Made by a program: the position numbers and the translations under genes. Below are positions 42,547-51,443 of a DNA stretch of 55,346 nt, piece after piece; position 1 is the first letter of the stretch, and each line of letters opens with the position of its first letter. A model generated the notes under the pieces. It ran no database searches and was not told the origin of the DNA. It was given only the letters and a program-made list of their open reading frames with translations. Source of the stretch: JAVBLV01 sp031553195 (lineage in GTDB: Bacteria > Bacteroidota > Bacteroidia > Bacteroidales > P3); contig JAVBLV010000052.1 of the NCBI GenBank assembly GCA_031553195.1, forward strand, positions 1 to 55,346, read 5' to 3'.

Positions 42547-43860
42547 ATGAAAATAGCCATTGTAGGAACCGGATATGTAGGATTGGTGACCGGCGCGTGT
42601 TTTTCCGAAGTCGGTATTGACGTTACTTGTGTAGACGTAGATGTAACAAAAATAGAAAATCTAAAAAAAGGGATCATTCCTATCTACGAACTGGGTTTGG
42701 AAGATTTGGTTCATAAAAATGTAGAAGCAGGACGTTTACATTTTTCCACAGATATAACATCTTGTTTGAATGATGCGGAGGTTATTTTTTGCGCTGTAGG
42801 AACTCCTCCCGACGAGGATGGTAGCGCCGATCTGAAATACGTGTTGGAAGTAGCCAAAACAATAGGCCAAAATATGAAAAAATATGTTTTGGTCGTTACA
42901 AAAAGTACCGTCCCTGTGGGAACTGCACAAAAAGTCCGCCAAACGATACAAAAAGAACTCGATAAAAGAAAAGTTTCTATTAAGTTTGATGTGGCCTCTA
43001 ATCCTGAATTTCTGAAAGAAGGCGCCGCTGTAAGAGATTTCATGTATCCGGAACGAGTTGTTATTGGGATAGAATCGGAAAAAGCAGAAGAAATCTTGAA
43101 AAAACTATATCATCCATTTCTATTAAACAATTTTCCCGTTATTTTTATGGATGTTCCTTCTGCCGAAATGACGAAATATGCCGCCAATGCCATGTTAGCT
43201 ACCCGTATTAGTTTTATGAATGATATTGCCAATCTTTGCGAAATTATGGGCGCCGATGTAAATATGGTTCGTAAGGGAATTGGATCGGATAGCCGGATTG
43301 GAAATAAGTTCTTATATCCGGGTTGTGGTTATGGAGGCTCTTGTTTCCCAAAAGATGTAAAAGCGCTAATTAAAACCGCGCAAGAGAATGGCTATCGTAT
43401 GCAAGTCATTGAAGCTGTAGAAGCCGTAAATAAAAGTCAAAAAACTATTTTGTTTGATAAGTTGAATAGATATTATCAGGGTAATCTGAAAGGAAAAACT
43501 ATTGCTTTGTGGGGGCTTTCTTTTAAACCCGAAACGGATGATATAAGAGAAGCGCCGGCGGTATCTATTATAGAAAAATTATTAGCTGCCGGCTGTAAAG
43601 TACAAACTTACGACCCTGTTGCCATACAGGAAGCAAAACGCAAATTGGGAGATTCTGTTTACTATTTTGGGAACATGTATGATGCCGTCATCGATGCAGA
43701 TGCATTGTTATTAGCCACCGAATGGAAGGAATTTCGCATCCCTAACTGGAAACAGATAAAGCAAAATATGAAAACTCCATTATTGATAGATGGTCGTAAT
43801 ATTTATGATCCCAGAGAAGTAGAAAAAAATGGGGTTACTTATTTTTGTATAGGAAGATAA
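42547..43860 (+). CDS. ugd: UDP-glucose 6-dehydrogenase
   Basis: Ugd oxidises UDP-glucose to UDP-glucuronate with two NAD+. The 437-residue length is normal. The NAD-binding motif is IVGTGYVGLVTG at the N-terminus (GxGxxG 7-12). Catalytic Cys266 lies in GCGYGGSCFPKD, and SNPEFLKEGAA is the family's substrate motif. The product can feed the decarboxylase encoded 12 bp downstream. It is the first gene of the capsule or O-antigen locus. Confidence 0.93.
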   Translation: MKIAIVGTGYVGLVTGACFSEVGIDVTCVDVDVTKIENLKKGIIPIYELGLEDLVHKNVEAGRLHFSTDITSCLNDAEVIFCAVGTPPDEDGSADLKYVLEVAKTIGQNMKKYVLVVTKSTVPVGTAQKVRQTIQKELDKRKVSIKFDVASNPEFLKEGAAVRDFMYPERVVIGIESEKAEEILKKLYHPFLLNNFPVIFMDVPSAEMTKYAANAMLATRISFMNDIANLCEIMGADVNMVRKGIGSDSRIGNKFLYPGCGYGGSCFPKDVKALIKTAQENGYRMQVIEAVEAVNKSQKTILFDKLNRYYQGNLKGKTIALWGLSFKPETDDIREAPAVSIIEKLLAAGCKVQTYDPVAIQEAKRKLGDSVYYFGNMYDAVIDADALLLATEWKEFRIPNWKQIKQNMKTPLLIDGRNIYDPREVEKNGVTYFCIGR

Positions 43861-43872
43861 AAATAAGAAGTT

Positions 43873-44808
43873 ATGTCCAAAAAAAGAGTATTAGTTACAG
43901 GGGGCGCCGGTTTTTTGGGCTCTCATTTATGTGAACGTTTACTAAATGATGGTAATGAAGTAATTTGTTTAGATAATTATTTTGCCGGACAAAAACAAAA
44001 CGTAATACATTTATTTCAAAACCCTTATTTTGAAATCGCGCGACATGATGTAACAGCTCCTTATTTTGCCGAAGTTGATCAAATATACAATTTGGCTTGC
44101 CCCGCTTCTCCGATTCATTATCAATATAATCCTATAAAGACTGTAAAAACTTCTGTTATGGGAGCCATTAATATGTTGGGATTGGCAAAAAGAGTAAAAG
44201 CAACTATTTTACAAGCTTCTACCAGCGAAGTGTATGGCGATCCTAATGTTCATCCTCAACCGGAATCCTATTGGGGAAATGTTAATACAATAGGAAGCCG
44301 ATCATGTTATGACGAAGGGAAGCGTTGTGCCGAAACGCTGTTTATGGACTACCATAGACAAAATGGAGTAAAAATAAAGATCGTTCGCATATTCAATACT
44401 TATGGACCTCGAATGCATCCAAATGATGGCAGGGTTGTTTCTAATTTTATTGTACAAGCATTGAATAATGAAAACATTACCATTTATGGAAATGGAGCCC
44501 AAACCCGTTCTTTTCAATATGTGGATGATTTAATAGAAGGAATAGTGCGAACAATGAATACAGACGAATCGTTTATAGGGCCTGTTAACATTGGAAATCC
44601 GAATGAGTTTACGATATTGGAATTAGCAGAAAAGATAATTCATTTAACAAATAGCCGATCGAAAATAATTTTTATGCCTTTACCTTCTGACGATCCAAAA
44701 CAACGGCAACCGGATATTCGTTTAGCAAAAGAAAAATTGGACTGGGAACCGACGGTAAAACTTGAGGATGGATTATTAAAAACAATCGCTTATTTTAAAG
44801 ATATATAA
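43873..44808 (+). CDS. UDP-glucuronate decarboxylase (UDP-xylose synthase)
   Basis: A 311-residue short-chain dehydrogenase of the extended NDP-sugar group, close to UDP-glucuronate decarboxylases. It has GGAGFLGSHLCERLL, NLACPASPIHYQ with PIKTVKTSVMGAINMLG, TSEVYGDP, and the Y146/K150 pair in SRSCYDEGKR. The last motif (SCYDEGKR) and GPRMHPNDGRVVSNFI are typical of UXS enzymes that make UDP-xylose. Its place straight after ugd supports the substrate. A different NDP-sugar is possible but less likely. Confidence 0.88.
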   Translation: MSKKRVLVTGGAGFLGSHLCERLLNDGNEVICLDNYFAGQKQNVIHLFQNPYFEIARHDVTAPYFAEVDQIYNLACPASPIHYQYNPIKTVKTSVMGAINMLGLAKRVKATILQASTSEVYGDPNVHPQPESYWGNVNTIGSRSCYDEGKRCAETLFMDYHRQNGVKIKIVRIFNTYGPRMHPNDGRVVSNFIVQALNNENITIYGNGAQTRSFQYVDDLIEGIVRTMNTDESFIGPVNIGNPNEFTILELAEKIIHLTNSRSKIIFMPLPSDDPKQRQPDIRLAKEKLDWEPTVKLEDGLLKTIAYFKDI

Positions 44809-44833
44809 GAATATCTCACAAACGAACAAATAA

Positions 44834-46105
44834 ATGAAATTAGCTGTTATCGGCTTGGGTTATGTAGGACTACCCATTGCTTTGGAATTTGCAAGAAAAA
44901 TGTCGGTTATTGGATTTGACATTAATGCCAAACGGGTGGAAATAATGCGTAAGCAGCAGGATCCAAGCCATGAGCTAAACAAAGAAAATTTTGAAAACGC
45001 CGATATTTTTTTTACTTCGGATCCAAATGATTTACAGAAAGCCTCTTTTTTTATTGTTGCCGTCCCAACGCCAATAGACGAATATAACCAACCCAACTTA
45101 AAACCTCTTATCAGCGCAAGTAAAATTGTTGGGAAAGCATTGAAAAAAGGCGATTATGTAGTATATGAATCAACCGTTTATCCTGGCTGCACTGAAGACG
45201 ACTGTATCCCTATTCTAGAACAAGAATCGGGATTAAGATTTAAAACCGATTTTAAAGTTGGATATTCTCCTGAGAGAATCAATCCGGGAGACAAAGTTCA
45301 CACGCTTACTAATACGATAAAAATCGTATCCGGTTGCGATAAAGAGTCGTTAGAAAAAATAGCCGAAATTTATGAACTAATTATTATGGCAGGAGTTCAC
45401 AAGGCTCCTAACATTAAAGTGGCCGAAGCGGCAAAAATTATCGAAAACACGCAACGCGATGTAAACGTTGCTTTGATGAATGAATTGTCAATAATTTTTA
45501 ATCGGCTAAAAATCAATACATATGAAGTTATTGAAGCGGCGGGAACCAAATGGAATTTTTTAAAATTTTATCCTGGCTTAGTAGGAGGCCATTGTATTGG
45601 CGTTGATCCTTATTATTTAGTGCACAAGGCGAAACAAAAAGGGTATCATACCCAGTTGATTGATGCAGGGCGTTTTATTAATGATTCAATGGGTGGGTAC
45701 ATTGCTAAACAAACGGTAAAAAAAATACTGGCCGAAGGTAAACATCTCAGCCAATCAAGAGTTTTGGTAATGGGTTTTACATTCAAAGAAAATGTAGCTG
45801 ATATAAGAAATTCAAAAGTAGCCGATATTGTTTATGAACTACAGTCTTATCAGGTTAAGGTTGATGTAGTTGATCCTTATGCAGATCCCAAGGAAACAAT
45901 GCAGGAATACAATATTTCGCTTGCATCTCAACCTAGCGGTAATAGCGGTAAATATGACGCAATTATAATTGCCGTTGCCCATCGCCAATACAGAGAAATG
46001 AGAGAACGTGATTTTCTCCCTCTTTTGCAAGAAAAGGGATTACTGGTGGATGTTAAAGGATTATATTTACGCCAAATAAAAAACATAGGTTACTGGAGTT
46101 TATGA
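44834..46105 (+). CDS. UDP-N-acetyl-hexosamine 6-dehydrogenase (WbpA/TviB type)
   Basis: A 423-residue nucleotide-sugar dehydrogenase distinct from the Ugd type. The NAD motif is VIGLGYVGLPIALEFA. The middle has YESTVYPGCTEDDCIPILE and FKVGYSPERINPGD, signatures of the WbpA/WbpO/TviB group acting on UDP-GlcNAc or UDP-GalNAc. The catalytic Cys254 lies in GLVGGHCIGVDPYYL. The aminotransferase, acetyltransferase and oxidoreductase that follow point to UDP-GlcNAc as substrate for a 2,3-diacetamido-uronic acid. The next gene starts 3 bp after the stop. Confidence 0.88.
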   Translation: MKLAVIGLGYVGLPIALEFARKMSVIGFDINAKRVEIMRKQQDPSHELNKENFENADIFFTSDPNDLQKASFFIVAVPTPIDEYNQPNLKPLISASKIVGKALKKGDYVVYESTVYPGCTEDDCIPILEQESGLRFKTDFKVGYSPERINPGDKVHTLTNTIKIVSGCDKESLEKIAEIYELIIMAGVHKAPNIKVAEAAKIIENTQRDVNVALMNELSIIFNRLKINTYEVIEAAGTKWNFLKFYPGLVGGHCIGVDPYYLVHKAKQKGYHTQLIDAGRFINDSMGGYIAKQTVKKILAEGKHLSQSRVLVMGFTFKENVADIRNSKVADIVYELQSYQVKVDVVDPYADPKETMQEYNISLASQPSGNSGKYDAIIIAVAHRQYREMRERDFLPLLQEKGLLVDVKGLYLRQIKNIGYWSL

Positions 46106-46108
46106 GCT

Positions 46109-47233
46109 ATGAAGATACAAATGGTAGACCTTGTGGGTCAATATAAAAAAGTACAACGGGAAATTGATAAAGCCATTTTGAACGTTGTTCATACAGGACA
46201 ATTTATTAATGGCCCGGAAGTGATTGAATTTCAAAATTCTTTAGAAAAATATACGGGAGCAAATCATGTTATTCCATGCGCCAATGGAACCGACGCCTTA
46301 CAAATTGCTTTAATGGCATTGGGACTTCGACCGGGAGACGAAATTATTGTTCCCGCATTTACCTATGTTGCCACAGCAGAGGTAATAGGGTTGCTCAACC
46401 TAGTCCCCGTAATGGTCGATGTTGATTATGATTCTTTTAATGCTACATGTAGCAATATTGAAAAGGGACTTTCGGCAAAAACCAAGGCCATTATGCCGGT
46501 ACATTTGTTCGGCCAAAGTTGCGACATGTTTCCTATTATGAGTCTGGCAAAAAAATATGATTTATTCGTCATTGAAGATAATGCTCAGACTTTAGGAGCC
46601 GTTTATACTTTTCCCGACGGAACAAAAAAACAAGCAGGGACAATAGGCCAGATCGGATGTACTTCTTTTTTCCCCACTAAAAATTTGGGTTGCTATGGCG
46701 ACGGTGGCGCTCTAATGACGGAAGATGAAGAATTATTTGATAAGATTCGCATGATTGCCAACCATGGTCAGGCCCAAAAATATCATCATGAAATATTAGG
46801 TTGTAATTCCCGTTTAGATAGCATGCAGGCAGCCATATTAAATGTAAAATTAAAATATCTTGACAATTATACTAATGCAAGACGTCAGGTTGCTCAATTT
46901 TATACTTCAACTCTGAATAGCATTGACGAAATTATAACGCCTCAAGAGGTTCCATATTCCACGCACGTATATCATCAATATACCCTAAAAATAAAAAACG
47001 GGAAGCGCGACAAATTTAAAAAATATTTAGCGGACGAGGGAATCCCATCTATGATCTATTATCCTTTGCCTTTGCAAAAACAAAACGCATTTAAAAAAAT
47101 TACGCGATCGGCAGAATCTTTATCTGTATCTAACGAATTATCGGAATCGGTATTATCTTTGCCTATTCATACCGAACTGACAACTGGAGAGCTAGACTTT
47201 ATTACAACTAAAATAAAAAACTTTTTCAATTAA
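46109..47233 (+). CDS. DegT/DnrJ/EryC1-type sugar aminotransferase (WbpE/WlbC-like)
   Basis: A 374-residue PLP-dependent aminotransferase. It has CANGTDALQIALMALGLRPGDEII, the DNAQ motif (VIEDNAQTLGA), and the PLP lysine K191 in SFFPTKNLGCYGDGGA, typical of the WbpE/WlbC branch. It would transaminate the 3-keto-uronic acid made by the WbpB-like oxidoreductase to UDP-GlcNAc(3NH2)A. It lies between the dehydrogenase and the acetyltransferase with gaps of 3 and 4 bp. Confidence 0.88.
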   Translation: MKIQMVDLVGQYKKVQREIDKAILNVVHTGQFINGPEVIEFQNSLEKYTGANHVIPCANGTDALQIALMALGLRPGDEIIVPAFTYVATAEVIGLLNLVPVMVDVDYDSFNATCSNIEKGLSAKTKAIMPVHLFGQSCDMFPIMSLAKKYDLFVIEDNAQTLGAVYTFPDGTKKQAGTIGQIGCTSFFPTKNLGCYGDGGALMTEDEELFDKIRMIANHGQAQKYHHEILGCNSRLDSMQAAILNVKLKYLDNYTNARRQVAQFYTSTLNSIDEIITPQEVPYSTHVYHQYTLKIKNGKRDKFKKYLADEGIPSMIYYPLPLQKQNAFKKITRSAESLSVSNELSESVLSLPIHTELTTGELDFITTKIKNFFN

Positions 47234-47237
47234 CCGC

Positions 47238-47810
47238 ATGGACTATTTTGCACACGAAACCGCCGTCATCGACGATGGATGTATTATCGGAAAAGGAACC
47301 AAGATCTGGCATTTTTCGCATATTATGCAAGGATGTGTGTTGGGAGAAAATTGCAATATAGGACAAAATGTTGTGGTTTCGCCACAAGTAATATTAGGGA
47401 AAAACGTAAAAGTACAAAATAATGTTTCTATTTACACCGGCGTTTCTTGCGACGATGATGTATTTTTAGGCCCTTCCTGCGTTTTCACTAATGTAATTAA
47501 TCCCCGAAGCGCTATTAATCGTAAAAGCGAATATGCCAAAACGCATGTAGGTAAAGGCGCTACCGTTGGAGCCAATGCTACTATCGTGTGCGGACACGAC
47601 ATAGGAGAATATGCTTTTATCGGAGCTGGCGCCGTAGTTACTAAACATATTCCGGATTATGCGCTGGTAGCAGGCAATCCGGCAAGGCAGATCGGATGGA
47701 TGAGCGAATATGGACATCGTTTATGTTTTAATGGACAAGGAATTGCTGTTTGTCCGGAAAGCGGACAGGAATATAAATTAGAAGAAAATACTGTACGAAG
47801 AATATCTTAA
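47238..47810 (+). CDS. Hexapeptide-repeat N-acetyltransferase (WbpD/WlbB-like)
   Basis: A 190-residue left-handed beta-helix acyltransferase. Hexapeptide repeats fill residues 10-150 (DDGCIIGKGTKIWHFSHIMQG, then QNVVVSPQVILGKNVKVQNN). The stretch FTNVINPRSAINRKSEYAKTHVGKGATVGANATI, with the closing VAGNPARQIGWMSEYGHRL, is diagnostic of the WbpD/WlbB group that acetylates the 3-amine of UDP-GlcNAc(3NH2)A. The neighbours encode the enzymes that make this substrate. Confidence 0.88.
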   Translation: MDYFAHETAVIDDGCIIGKGTKIWHFSHIMQGCVLGENCNIGQNVVVSPQVILGKNVKVQNNVSIYTGVSCDDDVFLGPSCVFTNVINPRSAINRKSEYAKTHVGKGATVGANATIVCGHDIGEYAFIGAGAVVTKHIPDYALVAGNPARQIGWMSEYGHRLCFNGQGIAVCPESGQEYKLEENTVRRIS

Positions 47811-47820
47811 TTAAAATTGA

Positions 47821-48777
47821 ATGAATCCAATAAAATTAGCTCTGGTTGGTTGTGGAAGAATCTCCAAACGACACATTGAAGCCGTACAAGCAGTAAAAGG
47901 TATTGATATTACCGTCGTTTGCGATATCGATGAAAAAAAAGCAAAAACAACATCAGAAGAGTTATCCGTTCCTTATACAACAGATTATAAAATGTTAAAA
48001 GATGTAGATGTAGTTTCCGTATTAACTCCCTCGGGAATGCACCCTCGTCATGTGATTGAATTGGCCGAACACACCAACATCCCTTATATCATTTGTGAAA
48101 AACCCATTTCCCTTACTTCTCGCGAAGTTTTTGAGATGTTCGAAAGAGTTGAAACAGCGAAAAAAACATTCCTTCCTGTATACCAAAACCGGTACAATCC
48201 GTTAATTGTTTTTATGAAAGATATGGTTGATTCCGGAAAATTGGGAAAAATCCATCAGTTTGTATGTAATGTCTTCTGGAACCGGAATGACGCTTATTTT
48301 GGAATCGATTGGCATGGAACCAAAGCCTATGACGGAGGAGTTCTTTATACGCAAGCCAGTCATTACGTGGATATGATTATTTATCTTTTTGGAAAAATAA
48401 AAAGCGCTCATGGAGTAGGCGGCGACTTGCGAAAACTGGAGGTACATGACTCCGTATCGGCTATTTGCGAACTGAATAATGGCGTTATTGGTTCCTTAAA
48501 CGCAACTATTAGTGTCTATAAGAAAAATTTCACGACCGAATTGACAGTTATAGGAGAAAAAGGAACTATCCTGTTAAGCGGAACCAATCTCAACCGGATT
48601 GACTTCTGGGATGTAGAAGGATTGGAAAAACCGGACATGGATTTTACCCTCGACCACCAATACGGAAAAGGGCATGATAAAATGTATGAATATATTGTAA
48701 ATAAACAATGGGACAAATTTCCTAGCCATGAAGACGTATTATCAGGAATTCATTTTATGGAAAAAGTCTCTTTTTGA
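47821..48777 (+). CDS. Gfo/Idh/MocA-family UDP-sugar 3-oxidoreductase (WbpB/WlbA-like)
   Basis: A 318-residue NAD(P)-dependent oxidoreductase. The N-terminal Rossmann motif is ALVGCGRISKRHIEAV and the CEKPIS motif with the catalytic Lys is at about 97-102 (YIICEKPISLT). FLPVYQNRYNP and GGVLYTQASHYVDMIIYLFG fit the WlbA/WbpB group. It would oxidise C3 of UDP-GlcNAcA to the 3-keto compound for the aminotransferase. With the dehydrogenase, aminotransferase and acetyltransferase it completes a UDP-GlcNAc3NAcA pathway. Confidence 0.88.
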   Translation: MNPIKLALVGCGRISKRHIEAVQAVKGIDITVVCDIDEKKAKTTSEELSVPYTTDYKMLKDVDVVSVLTPSGMHPRHVIELAEHTNIPYIICEKPISLTSREVFEMFERVETAKKTFLPVYQNRYNPLIVFMKDMVDSGKLGKIHQFVCNVFWNRNDAYFGIDWHGTKAYDGGVLYTQASHYVDMIIYLFGKIKSAHGVGGDLRKLEVHDSVSAICELNNGVIGSLNATISVYKKNFTTELTVIGEKGTILLSGTNLNRIDFWDVEGLEKPDMDFTLDHQYGKGHDKMYEYIVNKQWDKFPSHEDVLSGIHFMEKVSF

Positions 48778-48854
48778 TAATTCTAATTTTATCAATAGAA
48801 CAATTTTGCATTAAAAAATATTTAGAAGTATACTATACCAGAATTTTCATTATA

Positions 48855-50204
48855 ATGGGGATCCATTCAAAAAAAGAAATCCTTCAAAAAAATAATAGAA
48901 GTATCAAATATAAGAAAAATATTGTACTCCTATTTCTGTCTCAATTTCTTTCATTAATTACAAGTTTACTGTTAGTATCTGTTACCCTCGAGTTTTTAGG
49001 TATCGAAGAGTATGGTATATGGATAACATTAACTACATTAGTTAGTTGGTTTGCTTTTTTTGATATTGGCTTGGGACACGGATTAAGAAACAAATATGCA
49101 GAAGCCAAGACCCACAATAATTTTGAGGATGTAAAAAAATATGTAAGCACCGCCTTTTTTATTTTTTTGGCTATTGGTCTTTTTATTTTTATCTGCTATG
49201 CGATTGCTTCTCCGTTTATCAATTTATCAAAGATTTTAAACGCCCCCGAATCCCTGAATCAGGATTTAAGTATATTAGCTTATTTTGTAGTAGGCATGTT
49301 CTGTATACGGTTTGTTGTAAATATTGTTTGCACGCTGTTAATTGCCGATCAAAAACCAGGTATTCCAGTCTTTATGGCTGCAATAGGAAATGTCTTCTCA
49401 TTAATTGCCGTATACTGGATTACAAAAATATCCGAACCGTCCTTACTCTATATTGGAATTGCTCTAACAGCCACACAATTGTTCCCTTTGACAGTTCTAT
49501 TTTTCTATTATTTTCTAACAAGCTATAAATCAATTTATCCTTCTATAAGGGATTTTTCAAAACCACATATCCGATCGGTTTTTTCTTTAGGATTTCGATT
49601 CTTTCTTATCCAAATCACCGCATTGGTTTTGTTTCAAAGTAATAATATTATTGTTGCACATATTTGTGGGCCGACAGAAGTCTCCGAATTTAATATTACA
49701 TATAAATATTTGAATGTATTATTCCTTATATTCAGTTCTTTTGTAAATCCGTTGTGGTCGGCTTCTACAGAAGCATATATAAAAAACGACATTGCATGGA
49801 TACATAACAGCATTAAAAAATTGAACCAAATTTGGTTCGGATTGGTTCTTTTAGGAGTTATTCTTGTTATCCTGTCTCCTCTCGCATATAAATTATGGTT
49901 GAAAAATACATTGACTCCTGATTTTATTCTATTGGGACTATTTTTATTCTATTTTATATTTCTATGCAGAAGCTTTCTTTACCGGAACTTCATGAATGGG
50001 GTTAGTAAAATATCACTCCAATTTTACGTTACCATTTTACAAGCGATTTTGCACATTCCTTTGACTATTGTGTCAGGCAAATTCGCCGGATTGTATGGTA
50101 TTACAGCCGTAATGGTACTATGGGCTGTCACAAATTCTATTTGGGAACCCATTCAATTCAAAAAAATAATTACAAACACTGCCAAAGGAATTTGGAATAA
50201 ATAA
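48855..50204 (+). CDS. Polysaccharide flippase (Wzx-like, MATE/MOP superfamily)
   Basis: A 449-residue membrane protein when started at the ATG at 48855; an ATG at 48774 overlaps the oxidoreductase stop and adds 27 residues that hide the typical start. It has about 12 membrane segments with the family motif EYGIWITLTTLVSWFAFFDIGLGHGLRNKYAE near the N-terminus. Wzx flippases move lipid-linked repeat units across the inner membrane. Its stop TAA shares an A with the ATG of the polymerase gene. The sequence is visibly AT-richer than the sugar genes, as is usual for these genes. Confidence 0.85.
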   Translation: MGIHSKKEILQKNNRSIKYKKNIVLLFLSQFLSLITSLLLVSVTLEFLGIEEYGIWITLTTLVSWFAFFDIGLGHGLRNKYAEAKTHNNFEDVKKYVSTAFFIFLAIGLFIFICYAIASPFINLSKILNAPESLNQDLSILAYFVVGMFCIRFVVNIVCTLLIADQKPGIPVFMAAIGNVFSLIAVYWITKISEPSLLYIGIALTATQLFPLTVLFFYYFLTSYKSIYPSIRDFSKPHIRSVFSLGFRFFLIQITALVLFQSNNIIVAHICGPTEVSEFNITYKYLNVLFLIFSSFVNPLWSASTEAYIKNDIAWIHNSIKKLNQIWFGLVLLGVILVILSPLAYKLWLKNTLTPDFILLGLFLFYFIFLCRSFLYRNFMNGVSKISLQFYVTILQAILHIPLTIVSGKFAGLYGITAVMVLWAVTNSIWEPIQFKKIITNTAKGIWNK

Positions 50205-51412
50205 TGACAGATAAAATATATACGCGAGTTCTCGTATTCTTAATGGGATCGTTTACAATCTGGGGGGTTCTCAATTCCTTATTCGCCACAACTGAGTATA
50301 AAATCCATGGGGCTGGTTTTATTGCTTTAGCATTTATTATTGGTTGTAGTATCTTTTTCTTTAAAACCCGGCAACTATTCTCATATATGCCTTTGTTGAT
50401 TAAAATAATTCTACTTTTTGGCATTTATGTAATTTGTTCTGCGGCTTTTAAAGCGGCTGATATTCGCGAGTTTGCATACTCTGTAAGAGGTAATTTGCAA
50501 TGGATATTTTCTCTTATATTGGGATTTATCATTTCTTATCAGGATAATAATGAAAATAAATCGTTCATTATAAAAGGATTTGTAATTATGACTCTTCCTA
50601 TTTCTCTTATTGTTGTATTAATAAAATCAGGAATAATCCAATCATCCCACGTTGTATTGGATATTTCTTTCATGCTTATCACTCTTCTTCCTTTTGTATT
50701 CAGAGTTAAAAACATAACTATCAAAAGCATCTTGGTCTCTGTTATTGGAATTATTTCTATTCTGTCTTTTAAGCGTTCTACCATGTTAGCTTGCTTTGCC
50801 ATGGTGCTTGTATATTACTTTTTTGAAATTTTCTTCTCAAAAAAGCGAATTTCATTTTTGAGTTCTTTTGTCACTGTCTGCATTGTCCTTTGTGTAAGTT
50901 ATTTGTTTTTAGAACGATTATCTGGAGGATTTGTATCCGAACGAATTGGAGGATTAGGCAACCTAAGTACTGATATGACTAGTCAACACCGCCTGGTAAT
51001 TTTTGAGAATGTTTGGAATACTGCTATCATTTCAAATCCTGTGGATTTCTTTTTTGGTCATGGCTATTGCGCTTCCTTTAGGGAAACCGGATTTTTCGCC
51101 CACAATGACTTGTTGGAGGTGCTTTTAGATTATGGATTCATCGGATTTCTGATTTATTTGGCATTCCTTATTTTATTAACAAAATATTTGATCGGATTTT
51201 ACAAATTCCAAAATCTTATAGGAAATGAAAGCAGTATTTTCTTCGTAACATACATCGCTTATTGTTTCTTGGGGATGGCAAATTGCTTTATTGTTTCTCC
51301 ATTGTACTTCACGATATTTACATTTTCTTTAGGTCTATCGATAGGCTGTTTGGAAAAAATGAAAGATAAAAATAATCTAATTGAGAAAACGAAGAAAAAT
51401 AAGAACAATTAA
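50204..51412 (+). CDS. O-antigen/capsule polymerase-like membrane protein (Wzy/O-antigen ligase family)
   Basis: A 402-residue integral membrane protein with about 10-11 hydrophobic segments and one larger loop. The motif FGHGYCASFRETGFFAHNDLLEVLLDYG contains the HN pair that marks the Wzy_C/O-antigen ligase superfamily. Position between the flippase and the glycosyltransferases fits a repeat-unit polymerase, though a ligase cannot be excluded. Its ATG overlaps the flippase stop by one base. Confidence 0.8.
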   Translation: MTDKIYTRVLVFLMGSFTIWGVLNSLFATTEYKIHGAGFIALAFIIGCSIFFFKTRQLFSYMPLLIKIILLFGIYVICSAAFKAADIREFAYSVRGNLQWIFSLILGFIISYQDNNENKSFIIKGFVIMTLPISLIVVLIKSGIIQSSHVVLDISFMLITLLPFVFRVKNITIKSILVSVIGIISILSFKRSTMLACFAMVLVYYFFEIFFSKKRISFLSSFVTVCIVLCVSYLFLERLSGGFVSERIGGLGNLSTDMTSQHRLVIFENVWNTAIISNPVDFFFGHGYCASFRETGFFAHNDLLEVLLDYGFIGFLIYLAFLILLTKYLIGFYKFQNLIGNESSIFFVTYIAYCFLGMANCFIVSPLYFTIFTFSLGLSIGCLEKMKDKNNLIEKTKKNKNN

Positions 51413-51443
51413 TAAATTTGTTATTCAATAAAATTTAAAATGA

